64,000 bases of DNA from Porodaedalea pini (lineage: Eukaryota; Basidiomycota; Agaricomycetes; Hymenochaetales; Hymenochaetaceae), in assembly GCA_002794775.1 (NCBI GenBank), contig NBAY01000002.1, positions 2,356,001-2,420,000 on the forward strand, read 5' to 3'. Of the stretch, positions 1-12,123 are shown piece after piece; within the stretch, counting starts at the first letter, position 1; every line of letters starts with the position of its first letter. The translations under genes and the position numbers were made by a program. The notes beneath the pieces were generated by a model. It had not been told where the DNA came from and did no database searches. It saw only the letters and a program-made list of their open reading frames with translations.

Positions 1-116
1 CGCAATCTATCCCTCAATTTAGTCTACCCCTCCCTTACGCTCCACGCTTCTTCGTTTTGTTTCCTGTTTCCTCTCTTCCTTGTAGCCGATAAGTAGAGTA
101 ATTATAAACTGTAAAT

Positions 117-124
117 CACGTGAC
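117..124. promoter_or_regulatory. CACGTGAC (Cbf1/bHLH-type) motif
   Basis: Octamer CACGTGAC 127 bp upstream of the CorA-like start codon. The same octamer occurs at 24531-24538 and 57993-58000, both also in divergent promoter regions. It matches the RTCACRTG core bound by Cbf1-type bHLH factors in yeast. Its function here is inferred from motif and position only. Confidence 0.35.
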
Positions 125-251
125 TTGCGCGCTATGTTTATTTTGAGTTCCTCCGAAGCTCCAGTGTCGCTTCCCTCCAATCAATGGAATCGCCCTACAA
201 CAACTGCGCGGGTTCAGACTTGCAGCCTATGTGCTTTGTCTCTCCACCAAA

Positions 252-2882
252 ATGGTCGATGTCCTAGCGAGCTCCAATTTCGACTTGAGCAGTGGTCCCT
301 TGTCTTCGCACGAGTCGGGCGCTTCCTCTCCGTTACAAGTGGACGTGCCACCGACAGCTCGTGGAGATAACTTGTTTCTGTCAGCTTTAGGCAGCTCGAG
401 CCTGACAGAACTGGATGCTGGCACGATGTTTTTCAAAGAAGAGGCCAATGCTGAGCCATCCGACTCCGATATATACCGTGGCGAGCGACCGCCTTCTCCT
501 ATACCCAGAGCTCCCGAAGCAGACGAAGCATCTGTGGCGTCTTCTTCTTCAAGTTCGTCGTTGAATGTTGGTCGACGGTTTGGAGCTCTAGCAAGCGTCG
601 TCGATGCTGCGATAGCGCGCTGGGCCAGGACACATTCTTCCACGTCCAGTTCCTCTTCTTCCTCTTCCTCCTCCTCAGTGTCGTCGACAACACGTACACA
701 CACCACGCGTCGACGAAAGGGTCGACGGTACTCTAGTACTGCATCTGTGCACAATGCTGCCCACGAACGAGCCTTGCTGGCACGCAAGAAAGCTCAGGAG
801 AAATTTAGGATCGTTCCTCGCGAATTTACACTTCTTCTACCGTCAGACTCTGTCCGAGGACAGATTCGTCCCTCAGAGAAAGCGAACGAGCAAGCGAAGG
901 AGCGCCGGACCATCAGGACAACCTTGATGCCGTTGATTTTGGCTCAGCTGGATTCAGCCTTGAAGAAATCAGCGAAGTCAAGGAGAACACAGGAGAGGCT
1001 GGCTTCTTCCGACGCTCCCACGACTCGCACAACGAATAAAGGAAAAGGAAAGAAAGCTGTCACGAGGGAGACGTCGAGTATACCCAAAGCATTATCAGCG
1101 TCGACTTCGAAGACTGCAGGAGGAAACATGCCTCAGAAAAGCTGGTGGCTGGATGTGGCCAGCCCGTCCTGGGATGATCTACGTTCCATCGGAAGGGTGA
1201 GCCTTTATTCTACCATTTCTGTTTCAAGTCATAGCTGAATTGTAGTTTTCCATAAAATTCTGTGCTCTAGCTTCTCCATCTCCATCCTCTCACGCTGGAA
1301 GACATTCTTCACAGAGATCCACGGGAAAAACTAGAACTATTTCCCGGACTGGGCTATTACTTCATCGTCTTCCGAGCTCTGGAAGGCGAACATTCTAGAG
1401 AACGCTTTCGCCAATTCAAGACACAGGATAGTGAAGGAGCAATAAGCCTTCCTGCTAGCTCTGGGGATGAAGGCGTTATCGGTGCCGCGAACGTATATTT
1501 AGTCGTCTTTTCTGAAGGCATATGCTCGGTAAGTCTACTTTATTTTCATCTTGCAATGTATCTTACGCTCCTGGAGTTTCACTTTGAGGACATATCAGAA
1601 CACACGGACAAGCTTCGCAACAAGGTTTTGAAGATGGAATATACCTTTGACATGACGTCAGGTTCGTATTCTGGTATTATGAGAGTATTGTCAATAACCA
1701 GGCAAAGCAGACTGGATTGCACATGGACTTATGGATTCGATTGTTGATTCAGTGAGCAACTGCCTCTTTATATTCTCCCACAGCTGTCTTAACACAGCTC
1801 TCAACTTGCTTAGTTTTTTCCTATTCTCGTGTCTATAGAGAAGGAGGTGAAAGAAGTAGATGCCCTTGTCTTGGAGAGCTCATCCCGCTCGGCCATTACA
1901 GAGCCGACGAAGGTAGAAGTCGTAACTGTCGAACCAGCATATGGAGGTAGCTCGACCAATAGCTCTACCGAGAAAACGTCCTCTGAACCGCTCAATACGT
2001 CGACAGACGAGAAGGGTGGTTTTGCAAAAGAAGGAGCTTCTTTCCTTCCTTTGAGCATCCGGATATCCGAGTCACATTTCACTCTTCTCCGTCACATTAG
2101 TGGTGCAGTTCGGAACTTGCTCTGGAAACGAAAGGTCAGAAAGACTGTCGAGAAGGAACAACATATATCCTCTACCTCTAAAACATTGCTCAGGATAGCA
2201 GCAATAAGGAGGATCGTAACGGTACTTGAGAATTAGTGTGCTTCTTTGGTCACCACTCATTTTGGGTTTGCAGTCCTTAGGGCGCCTCCTTGGCACAAAG
2301 GGTGAAGTTATCGCACAGATCCGCAAGAGGCTCATCCTTGCGTCTGCCGAGGCGAATAATGCTGGTCTCGGCTCAGACTCCCCCAGTGATGGCGAAGTGG
2401 CGATCTATATGGGCGACATTCAAGGTTAGATAGGACTGTTGACACAGGCAAATTCGACATACTAAATTCTCCTTAGATCACATAGTAACCTTGCAGCAAT
2501 CGCTCAATCATTATGAGCGCATGTTGAGCCACTCGCATCCTGCTTACTTGTCTCAACTTCGAGTCTCGCAGTCCGTGGCGAAGGGACGCTCGGATAAATC
2601 AATTCTTATTCTGACTGTCGTTTCTATAACGGTTGTCAGCATACAAGTTCTTCTCGGTGCGTGTCAGCTTGACAATTTCTTGAACGGCATGTCTGATTGT
2701 CCTCAATAGGATTATTCTCGATTAACCTTGGAAAAATACCATCCAACGGGAGAGATGCTGGACATCCATTCACGGTATTTTACGTTATTTTGAGCGTTAC
2801 TGTGCTTATCGGTTCGAGCGTCGTTGCTCTCGTTCGATATTGGCACGTACAAGCGAGAAAGAAATACTCTCGCAAAATATGA
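252..2882 (+). CDS. CorA-like Mg2+ transporter (Mnr2/Alr family) with altered GMN motif
   Basis: Membrane protein of the CorA/Mrs2/Alr1/Mnr2 magnesium transporter family. I place eight exons (252-1196, 1271-1528, 1577-1661, 1711-1751, 1814-2221, 2274-2424, 2477-2656, 2710-2882); they sum to 2241 nt, 746 aa. The first 315 residues are Ser-rich and disordered. The CorA cytoplasmic domain follows, with HPLTLEDIL and YYFIVFRAL near its start, FHFEDISEHTDKL and DWIAHGLMDSIVDS further on, then YMGDIQDHIVTLQQSLNHYE in the long helix. Two C-terminal membrane helices follow. The loop that should read Gly-Met-Asn reads Ser-Ile-Asn (GLFSINLG, across the last intron). Family assignment is secure. Ion selectivity is not, because the selectivity motif is changed. 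Confidence 0.88.
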
Positions 2883-3123
2883 CAAATCTCATCGTATCAG
2901 GCACTTACTCCGTTTCTCTCCTTTCGTTTATGCGTCATTAGTACCTTTTAAACTTAACTTATCAACTTGACATGATTTTATGCACGAAATGGATTACTAC
3001 GAGAACCAAATAATAGCAGTACAATTTGGTTGAATGTACGACGCAAACTCCTATACATAGCGTGGCTCCGCTTCATCCTGTTCCGAACGTCTAAGCTTCA
3101 TAGCTTCAACTGTAGAAATAGAT

Positions 3124-6100
3124 TCAGCTCGTCACATTGTAGTTGAGAGCGTTTCGCATTGACTCACGGATTACTTGGTACTCGTCGTGTTTTTCCTTCA
3201 AGCTTCGCTCGGCCTGATCGAGCGTCTCTGTGGCCTTCTGAATCTCTGCGTCGACATTCTTTGATCGGCTTCCCTTGCGTCTCTGCAAATCGGCTAGCTG
3301 CTTCTCTGAATTGTATCGTCTAGTCAGAAGTCTGAGCAACTACAAAGTACGAGATGATGACTCACGTGCACGATCGACCTTGTCCTCCGCATCACGCACT
3401 TCCTCAAGAGCTCTTCGGTCCCTTGGAATTTCGAGTCTTACGCTCTTGCTAGAGCGCTGGCTGCACATACTACTCGATCGCTTTAGAATTCCTCGAGATG
3501 GCGGTCGAGATGGCGGTCGAGAGGGAGGTCGAGACTTGACACCCTCGGCTTCGGACGCATAACCAGAACCGTAGCCATCGCGAGGTCTATATGGACGTCT
3601 GTAATAGTCGTCTTCATGGTCCTCATCCTCATTTTCAGACGACGACAAGTCCGAGTCGTCGGAGTCGGATTCATATCGGGTGCCTCCCTCTTCAGAAGAA
3701 CTCTGAAATGGAACAAGCCTTCGGCGGACACGGTCGGTTTTGTTTCTGCTGAGTTCTGCCTCCATGATTAGCGAGACGTCTGGGATGACGGGCTCAGATA
3801 CACTCGAGTCACCAGAAGTGTACCGGCTATTTCGTTTGCTGGTCATTGGTGTCAAGATTGCCATGTCAGGGATGACAGCGTCCGTATGTCGTGGGGAATT
3901 GTCATATGCGTAACGTCGTCGAGGCGAGCGCTCCCCACGGCGTGTCCTACCGCGATGATAGCTATCACTTTCAACTGATTGTTGTACATCTGAAGGAGAG
4001 ATAGTGGCCCGGTGAGGAGATCTTCCTTGAGAGGCGTAATAATCTGCTTCTGGCACGAGTGATTGCGGATGGACACCTGCCGGTTCGACACCACCCGGGC
4101 TACGATCTCGCAAGCTACGGCGGGAAACCGTACGACGAAGCTGTTGCTTAGGATGAGTGTTCACACCATCGCCCTGAGCGCTCGAAGCCACTCTACCCGG
4201 GTTAACGTCACTTTCATTCGAGCCTCTTCGTGAACGAGAAAGCGCAGGTGCAGGCGACAATAAATTGGGTGATCCGTTATTCATGCCGCCGTTAGTATAA
4301 GAATACCCCTGATCTGCAGACAGAGTTGCACCGTAGTTTCGTGCCTGATGTGAGCCTTTTCCAGGGCTGCTCTGAGAGTGAGGAGAGCCCTCCGCGGCAT
4401 AGCGAACTCCTGGTGAACCACGCGAACGAGGGGATCCTTGCGAGCCTGTCGAGCTTAGTGGAGATCCAGCGGATACGAGACTTTGATTAAGAACCCGAGT
4501 CACATGTCGCAGTGCGGAAGGACTGTAGTCACCATCGGTCTGGCGAGCTCCTTGCGCGTCGTAACTATGCTCATTGTAATGCATTTCGGGAGAACCATCG
4601 TGCGCTTTGTCGTAGATAACGCTACTGCGATACATGTATCCTTTTGGCCGTGGAACACTCCTGTCCGTATCATCGCAGTCGACAGTGGCACGTCTCCTGT
4701 GATCCCTGTCAGAAATGGAAGGGCGCACGTTGTTAGGCAAAGGCACAGAGAACGATGTGTGCATCCGCATGTGACTTGATTGGCCTGAGCCAGCTTGTGA
4801 ATACGCGCCTCCATTTTCTCGACTGTACGGGAGATTCTGTTGAGCGTATGCCGAAGGTTTACTAGCGTTGGAAGATGGTGAGGAAGTAGAATTAGATGGA
4901 GACGATATGTAAGTCGCGTGAAAGCGACTTTTAAGATGTGACGGATCTGCTTGGGAAGTCATCGGTCCGGATAGTGCGTCTGAAGAACTGTAGACGTGTT
5001 GTTTGTTCGTCCGCGGGTCGTTAGCAAGTGGGACCATTTCATTTCTGACGGCTACGGACGGCGAGTGTGCCTCAATTAGCATGCCATTTCGGCTGCCAGC
5101 TGGACTAGGGTGATATTGTTGTGCGGAGGCCATTGTGGAAGCAAGGGACTGATTAGGATCGAAATAAGGGTTATGTGGCGTCTCCAGAGGTGATGTCATT
5201 TGGTTATTGGTATAAACCGGCCTATATGCAGTAGTGTGTCGTAGCTGGGGCCTTGCGGACTGGTCATACGGAGACTGCATCTGAGGAGACTGCGAACTTA
5301 TGAGGTGAGTGGAGGCGTGAAGAGACGATCGGTTTGGCGATTGAGGCGCATGTGGCATCGACGGAGAAGGCTGTGCGGAAATGGTATGACCAGCCGAAGG
5401 TACTGTCAATGGAGCGGGCCGCTTCCTATGCGCAACCGGCGACGATTGAGGATCCGCGAGGTGCTGTACTTGACCGACTACACCGCGCGCTTCCTTTGCC
5501 TGGGCAACGGCCACAGCATGGAGGCGATTCTTGCTCGGAGAAATTGTAGTTGTGGATGGGCTGCTCTGCATCCTGCTTTGTCGTTCGACACGCGCTATGA
5601 CGAAGAGATTCTTTTAATCGCAGTTAAACCACAGGCCATTGGTATATCTCACCTTGATGCTTTGTGTGGTTGGAACGGCCTTTTGTCTTCCCGTGGGCCT
5701 CCATCATCTCCCACCATTGCTCAAGCCGCTTGAGTTTGAAGTCCAGTGGAGCCTCGACGATTGATACGGGCTGAGAGGTCTGAGATTCGGAAGCAGCATG
5801 GATAGTTTGTTGGGCCAGCTTCTGGCATCGTTTAATCATGGCATCTTTGAGGTGGCGGATATATTGCACATCGCGCAAAGAGTCAGCATCGTTCTTTGCC
5901 AAGGCGTGAGCCTCAACCTTCAGTAAGTTGGCATAGATTGCGGCCGGACGTGGGGGAATTAGCACCTGCAAGAAGACGACGAAGGTCAATCGGATCCGAT
6001 CAATATCAAAGGAAAATTGAACAACGACGCACTCGAAGCTCATCTGGAGTATCTGCGCATTGGATATAGCGCCATCCTGTCTTTGAGGTTTTCTTTGACC

Positions 6101-6200
6101 TCCCCGGTGGGTCGAGAGACCCGCAGACACTATCGAAAACGGCAGCCGACCCCGTTTTGAGGATGTTGGGAGGGTTTCTGTTGGTGTTATGAGCGTGCAT
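3124..6200 (-). CDS. Long disordered hypothetical protein with C-terminal coiled coil
   Basis: I do not recognise this protein. Likely exons are 6200-6033, 5965-5653, a large exon from about 5571 (or 5477) to 3400, and 3339-3124. The N-terminal part is helical (KVEAHALAKNDADSLRDV). The middle, about 700 residues, is Ser/Pro/Arg-rich, with repeated SSP and SPR turns and an acidic patch (SDSDDSDLSSSENEDEDHED). A coiled coil (EKQLADLQRRKGSRSK and on) closes it. The last junction works in phase 0 (GAA|GTGCGT to TTTGTAG). The junction after 5653 ends in phase 1 and does not fit the obvious acceptor before the ATG at 5571; an acceptor before 5477 does fit but gives a 175-nt intron. Two adjacent genes are the alternative. 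Confidence 0.6.
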
Positions 6201-7115
6201 CTGGCGAGATCATGGGATTGGACAAGGAACGACTGAGTATAAGATGATACGGACCTGTGGCTCGTGCCGTTGTCGCGTTTACACGCTGTGCTCAGCGCGG
6301 TGTGGAAAGGGTACTGAAGTAGTGCAAGGTTCTCTAAAGGAAATTGCCCGGCCTCGAGGCCAAGCACAGGCCTCTCAATTCTAACCGGAACATCGCTCTA
6401 ACGACTTCTTAATGTGATGCAATCTGGCATTCATATTCATTTATACATAATCCTCATTATCCACAAAAAGCATGCAAGCCGTACTAATAGCCCATAAAAG
6501 CATCTTCCTAGCCTGCACATCGTCACCTGCTCCTCTCTCCGACGCCTGCGGACGGTGCGTTAACCAAGTACCCGATTCCGTATCGCAGAGCGCCGATAAA
6601 AAGCGCCGCATCGGTATATAGCATGCACTCAAAATGGGTAGCATGATGTTCGATGTGTTACACCTTCATACGGCAAGGTTTTTTGGCGGGAGGAAGAGGT
6701 AGTTGTGCCTCGTGTCGTCTATCGATGCACGGCCTACTTAGTTCGCATCAACAGACTTTTGTAACAGAGTTCCACTCGACTGTGAAGGGCGTAATCAAAG
6801 ATTGCGAGGACAAGAGCATGCCGGTGTGAAGGAAGAGACCAATATTGCGAACCCAGCTCAAACATGCTCGCCTCATGCCCGTCTTATTGATGCCGCAAAG
6901 TCGACAACAGAAGATACAGTTGCCGCCTTTGAGACGTTGTGCCAAGAAGAATTCAAGCATCCTGTGAGAGAGATAGAGACAGGCAAACGAGAGACCGATA
7001 CCGACATGCATATCAGCTGAAAAGGGAAGTCGCATGTTATTCGTCCTCACGGTGTCACAGGTTGTCTCTTGCTTTTACTTCGCGTCTGAGAAAGCTCAGT
7101 CGCCTTGACGGTCAA
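6201..7115. other. Divergent intergenic region
   Basis: 915 bp between the start of the disordered protein (-) and PEX16 (+). Open frames here are short, use non-ATG starts or lack recognisable motifs. No RNA gene or repeat seen. It presumably holds two promoters. Confidence 0.6.
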
Positions 7116-8499
7116 ATGTCATCGGCTCTGGCACACTACGAGAATTTCTTGCTCAGCAATGCGAGCACAATATCGACATTAGAATCGTCACTCAGGTCTT
7201 TGACCTGGTTCTTACCCGGTCGGTTCAAGGACGCGGAGTTAGCATCAGAGGCATGTGAGTACCTCAGTACAATTGACGTCTGCCGCGATGCTAAACAGTC
7301 TGCTCAGTGTCTGCGTCTCTCAATCTCATGAGCTTGTACCATGATACGCTCCTCTCTCGTATTGCTCATGCAGACCCAAACTTCAAGCCGTTACTTCCGC
7401 CATCCGCACACTCTCGTTACACGCGTGCATGGTCGGACAAGTCTGTGCGCTACAAGTGGGCAGCTCGGACATTAGAGGTCATCCGCTTCGTGGAGCTCGT
7501 TGTTGAGATGGGCCTTAGGAGGAAGGTGTCAAACAAAACTAAATGGAGGGTAATAGTTCTGCTTGAAATGACCAAGTATGTACACCTTCACTGCTGAAGT
7601 TGAGAGAAATATTTTGAACTTTTTCGCAGGGCAATTCTCCGACTCATGATTCTCAAGCTCACGCGGCGCCCGTCCCTCTCTCCTCCCCTTCCAGAACGTG
7701 ACTTTGATCCAGCCAACGTCGAACTGCAATCTGCATCGTCGTCACCCACCCTTGCACCTTCCTCTCATCCCGATTCGCCGTTGATGACACCAGAGCACTT
7801 GAAAAACAACCATATTTCTCTGGAATGTACCAACTCGTTCTTGAACAAGCCCGCTGCCTTGTCATGCGATACGCCCGTCGAAGAGTACCTGTTGCCCAAA
7901 GCGCTATCGACATCCTCGGTGAAGAACCCGACAGCTCTCATGCGTGAGCTCAGTTCTCCGACGGACTGGATGGCAGAAATTATATATATCTTAAGACCTT
8001 TGATTTATGGTCAGTCCGTTTTTATGATGAACTTTGAAAGACCTACTAACTTTCCTCTTCTCTAGTCGGGATCATTAGCAGAAACCCGAAGTCGACGAAC
8101 CCTCTGATTGTGTCATTATCTCTCGAACTTTTCTCTCGCTATCTAAGGCGAGTTCCGCCCTCGTCCTCGACGCTCGAGCGTGGGGAATATGCTCGACGAG
8201 ATCGTGACTTCCTATGGTACTTGCTGCGTGGATCGATATGGCAGTCCTATACAAGGTAAGTAGGGTTGAAAGGATGCACTACAATGGACTGATGATACAT
8301 AAAACTCTCCTCCGTGTAGACCAAAATTAGAAGCTTTTGCTAGCAAGACAGCCCACACACCTATTCTGGGGCTCCTGAGTGCGTTCATTCAGGATTGGAT
8401 ACCGCTGATTGAAGACTATTATTATTGTAAGTCATGTGGCGTCGAGTTTCCAGTCGGCTTCTTGACTGAAACGCTTGCTTTGCAGATACCGCGACGTGA
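7116..8499 (+). CDS. PEX16: Peroxisomal membrane biogenesis protein Pex16
   Basis: Pex16 is an integral membrane peroxin needed to insert peroxisomal membrane proteins, working with Pex3 and Pex19. Six exons (7116-7254, 7308-7575, 7630-8009, 8066-8255, 8320-8426, 8486-8499) sum to 1098 nt, 365 aa, about the family length. The N-terminus has the signature YENFLLSNASTISTLESSLR followed by SLTWFLPGRFKDAELASEA and SLNLMSLYHDTLL. The Trp/Arg-rich middle (WAARTLEVIRFVELVVEMG) and the C-terminal NPLIVSLSLELFSRYL and YLLRGSIWQSYTRPKL are also typical. The last exon is only 14 nt and encodes the end of the protein after a run of tyrosines. Confidence 0.93.
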
Positions 8500-8871
8500 T
8501 GTAGGGCTGGCCTTGTCAACCCAGTAATATAAGTCATAGCTTCTTGATATGGGGAGTAATGGTCACGCCCTGCAGTTTCTTATTTAGCATATCTTAACCC
8601 CTCTATGCTTTTCCTGTGTACACTATGAGATTTGTTTCTATTCCATGCCAGTTTCAGTACCGCCGCAAGTTCGCGACCGGCTTACGTCATAAACGCGCTG
8701 CGCCGCAATTGAAGAACTGACTGCGACACGGACAAAGGCAGACTCGTCTACGTATGACCTCCACTACGCGTGCATTCATCGAGGCTTGAGTGCACCGGCC
8801 GCCTTCTCGAAGCTTGAGGCCCTGTTTCGTGCTCCTGCAATACGTGACAACAAAGAAAAACCCCTAAAAAT
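8500..8871. other. Intergenic region between tandem genes
   Basis: 372 bp between the PEX16 stop and the ICE2 start. It should hold the PEX16 3' UTR and the ICE2 promoter. I see no other feature. Confidence 0.6.
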
Positions 8872-10265
8872 ATGGCTGCACCATGGTTTATATGGAGCAC
8901 GGTGTCGAATGCTGCGAAGTGCGTATGTCCATATGACAGCGCCGATGGGGTTCGTTAACGAAGATGCTCATTTTCCATAGGCTATCAACCGTTTTGCAAA
9001 TCTTGCTTTTCTTACCGCTCACTCTGGCGACACTCTCAACACAAGCGTTTCTGCTGCTTTCATTACTGTTATTCATCCATTCGCTCATACACGGCACCAT
9101 GCTCCTCTTTTGGCGTTGGCCCATGCTATCTATCCTGCAGGTTCCCATGCATCCTTTCCTTCTCCTCGTATGCTTCAATCTCTTCTCGCAAAACGTGCCA
9201 CCGGTTCTTATATCTGCCGCAAGTTGGTGGGGAAAGTTCCTTGGCTGGAGCAGCCCATGCTTTGTCGTCATGGAAGGTCTGAGCAGCCTACTTGTCGCAC
9301 AAAAGCTAGGACGGATAGGGAGAGAGCTTGCGGGTGAAGGGGAGGGGTATCAGTTCAGCCTACTAGTGGCTTCCGCAGTGGCATATGTGGGGTCGGCATG
9401 GCGTATAGGCGCAGTAAGAAGCTCGTTTTGTGCTGCGGTATCAAACTTATCAATGCTTCCCTATAGTCCTATCCTTCTGTAGCCACATCACCGCTATCTT
9501 CGACATTGTTGGGCGCAACTTTGACTGCCTTCATTTTCTTGACTCTCATCGGATTCAGCTTGCGGCGCACAAATGTCATCGAGTCATCTGCATTAGCGCT
9601 ATTCTTGGCATATAATATATGGCTTTGCGGGTTTGATGTCGGCTCAATTTCAGGACCCTCTTCTTCATAGTGAGTCTCTTTTCTACTTTTCATATCGGAA
9701 TAACTAATCACCATTTTCTATCCTTTTTGCCCTTATCGCAGTGCGCCGTTGCTGTCGAACATCCTTCCTCATATCCAAACATTAATGAACTTCGTCACAA
9801 ATACTCTTCCGAAGCCGGTGCTGTTTGCTTTGACATATCGATTAACGGTTTTGCACCTTGCGTCATTTATCCTTCCGACCATTGGGGCCGATAGCTGGGA
9901 TAGCGAAGACGGCGTGGATGATGGGTGGAACGGACGCCCTGTATGCGTGTTCTCTTCGCTATCTCGCGTTTCGAAGATTAACTCAATGCATCTTTCTTTC
10001 TTTTACAGACGAGCAGACTCACGCACATTCTTCTCACGTATAGACAAGCAATTTTAGTGACCGTTTACTCCTCTTTACTTCGTAAGTATCCTTTAGCTTG
10101 ATTGTAACAATTGGCTAATTTTCTTTTGAAGTCTTGGATCAGTCTTCTCAGGTGTGGTGGCGATGGATGAACATATTCTTAACTCTTGTCATTTGGGCAG
10201 TGGAGCTTGTTGTGACCAACGATGATGATTCTGATCCTATGGGGGAGAAATGGAAGGTTGAATAA
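8872..10265 (+). CDS. ICE2: Ice2-like ER membrane protein
   Basis: Polytopic endoplasmic reticulum protein resembling fungal Ice2, which acts in cortical ER inheritance and in coupling lipid droplets to ER membrane synthesis. Six exons (8872-8918, 8981-9413, 9467-9669, 9742-9940, 10009-10081, 10132-10265) sum to 1089 nt, 362 aa. About eight hydrophobic segments are visible, starting with LQILLFLPLTLATLSTQAFL. The stretch CFVVMEGLSSLLVAQKLGRI followed by SLLVASAVAY resembles the most conserved Ice2 region. The C-terminus is WAVELVVTNDDD with a short charged tail. It is shorter than yeast Ice2. Identification is by remembered pattern, so it is less certain than for the enzymes. Confidence 0.72.
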
Positions 10266-11116
10266 TGACGGTGTACTGCACCCTTACGACGTCCCATTGG
10301 CATTCATATGACGACTTTAGCCTCACGCGAACCGCAATGTACTATCTACACAGTAACTCTATCTTCAGCTCCCAATCAAATAACTGAACTTGAACATCGC
10401 ATTGCTTCAAGAGCAATTGCAAAATGTGAGGTGCGACTTGTGACTGGGTAGAATTGATCATGACTGTATGGAACTTCAGTAGTCTCCGTGTGCACTACGT
10501 TTCAGAACGAAGTGGAGCTCATCAGTGAGATAATTTTGCAAAACAAAATAAACTCCAAGTACCCATTCGCGATCACGGTCTGTAAACTGTTATCAACGCT
10601 CAGTGCCATTTTGAAGCCAAGAGGACTATTTACAGCGTTAGTACAGTTAGACCCGCTACCAGACCCGGGAGCGTGTAACGCAACTATGTAAGTCCGAACA
10701 CCTAGTCTGAAGAGATCAGCTATAGCTTATCCGTGACTCCGTCTTTTGGATATCTCGTATATCAACTGTGCGTTCTATTGCGGGTAATACCTATCACAAA
10801 CAGCGCATTCTCTCTGCCCATACAGTGAACATGCGCAACACGAAGTCATGCTGGTCCGCCTCCGGTCTTTGTGGTGCAAATGAGCGCATACATAACGGAT
10901 TCCGTGATTATTGATCCACATTAGACGTTGGCAACGCGAATAGATAATTGCAGATTCTATCAACACACGATATGAGCACATTTCTGACCGAGAAAAATAA
11001 TGCACAGTCACGATAGACAAAGAAGAGGGAACCCAGTATACTCTAGAACAAGACTCTGCTCCTTCAGATAGTAGATGTATGCAATCAACAGGAGATGATT
11101 CACCGCTTAACCGATA
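10266..11116. other. Convergent intergenic region
   Basis: 851 bp between the ICE2 stop and the phosphatase stop, long for a convergent gap in this compact region. A 67-codon frame at 10488-10691 and an 81-codon antisense frame at 10775-11020 have no recognisable motif. I found no tRNA-like fold or repeat. Confidence 0.5.
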
Positions 11117-11956
11117 TCATTGTGATGGGGTCGGGTCGGTGTCGGTGATTGCATCTAAAAATGCATTTGAAAAATCGAGACATTGACGAAACACAGTCTC
11201 AAAGCCACGCTGATATGAGGAGCGTCAGATATAGAAGCACTTAATTCCAGGTGCACATGAAGACTTACTTGCCCGCCATAATAGGGGTCTGCGATTGGCT
11301 TGCCATCGAGATACGAGCCCCATAAACGAACCTCAGCCTTAGATCCCTTCGGGGCCATCCGTTGGAGGCTGTAGAGGTTTGATTCGTCGGCAGCGAGGAT
11401 ATAATCGAAATCATTGAAGTCTATTGTGATACAGTTGAATCTCTGCTCGGAGAGTATCAGGCCGAACTTGAATTGTATTCACCTTTTGGCACCACTTTAC
11501 GCGCCAGATGGTCTATGGGAACATCGTGCTGAGAGTATCGTTATTGAGCACGTCTTAATCGGACTATATATGCATTCTGCTTTACGTACCTTTCTGCAAA
11601 CTTTTATTGTCCTGACGGACGAAGGGCGTACTTGAGCCTGTAGGATAAGCGAAACAGTAAGACAAGGACTTGCCTTTCATCGGGATCGTCTCCAACGTGG
11701 TACGCGCCCGTTCCCGCGCTGTCGACAATGATCTCTATTCCTCGTTCCTTCGCAACGTGTCTGTGACAGACAAAGTTCATTATAAGACGTTCAAAGGTCA
11801 GCCGGAGAGGAAATATAGAGACTTCAGGATAGCCTCGCCCATGGGAGAACGGCAGATATTCCCTTCAAATCAGAGTAAATTAATTTCGCGGCATGAGATG
11901 AACGATAGGTGCTACAAAACAGTACCAAGACAGATAATGAGCACGGAAGGAGCCAT
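11117..11956 (-). CDS. LTP1: Low-molecular-weight protein tyrosine phosphatase
   Basis: Cytosolic phosphatase of the LMW-PTP family. The small first exon (start 11956) encodes MAPSVLIICLG and is spliced to NICRSPMGEAIL, giving the P-loop C-x5-R-S (CLGNICRS) with its catalytic Cys and Arg. Next come HVAKERGIEIIVDSAGTGAY with HVGDDPDER, then TIKVCRKHDVPIDHLARKV, then DFDYILAADESN. The C-terminal exon has the acid-loop DPYYGG and GFETVFRQCLDFSNAFLD. All key residues are present. The segment before DFNDFDYI looks a few residues longer than usual, so that splice site may be slightly wrong. Length is about 165 aa, normal for the family. Confidence 0.9.
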
Positions 11957-12123
11957 CAGATGAAGCTTTTGATTTCAATGAATGGGTTTGTCGCAAACTG
12001 GTTGAACGTAACTTTTGAGATGCGCGTGAGATCGACAGTCGCGTAAATATGGCTTTCACGCGACCGTGGACGCGTGCTTCGTCCTGCTCGTCGCGTCTTA
12101 GACTCTTACTACGATCATTTTCA

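Noticed and set aside
645..680. TCT/TCC microsatellite in the CorA-like gene
   Set aside because: It encodes an ordinary poly-Ser run in a disordered N-terminus.
11660..11695. Apparent GC-AG intron in the tyrosine phosphatase
   Set aside because: A normal GT donor three codon positions on (CAA|GTCCTTG) keeps phase and gives the family motif TIKVCRKHDVPIDH, so no GC donor is needed.
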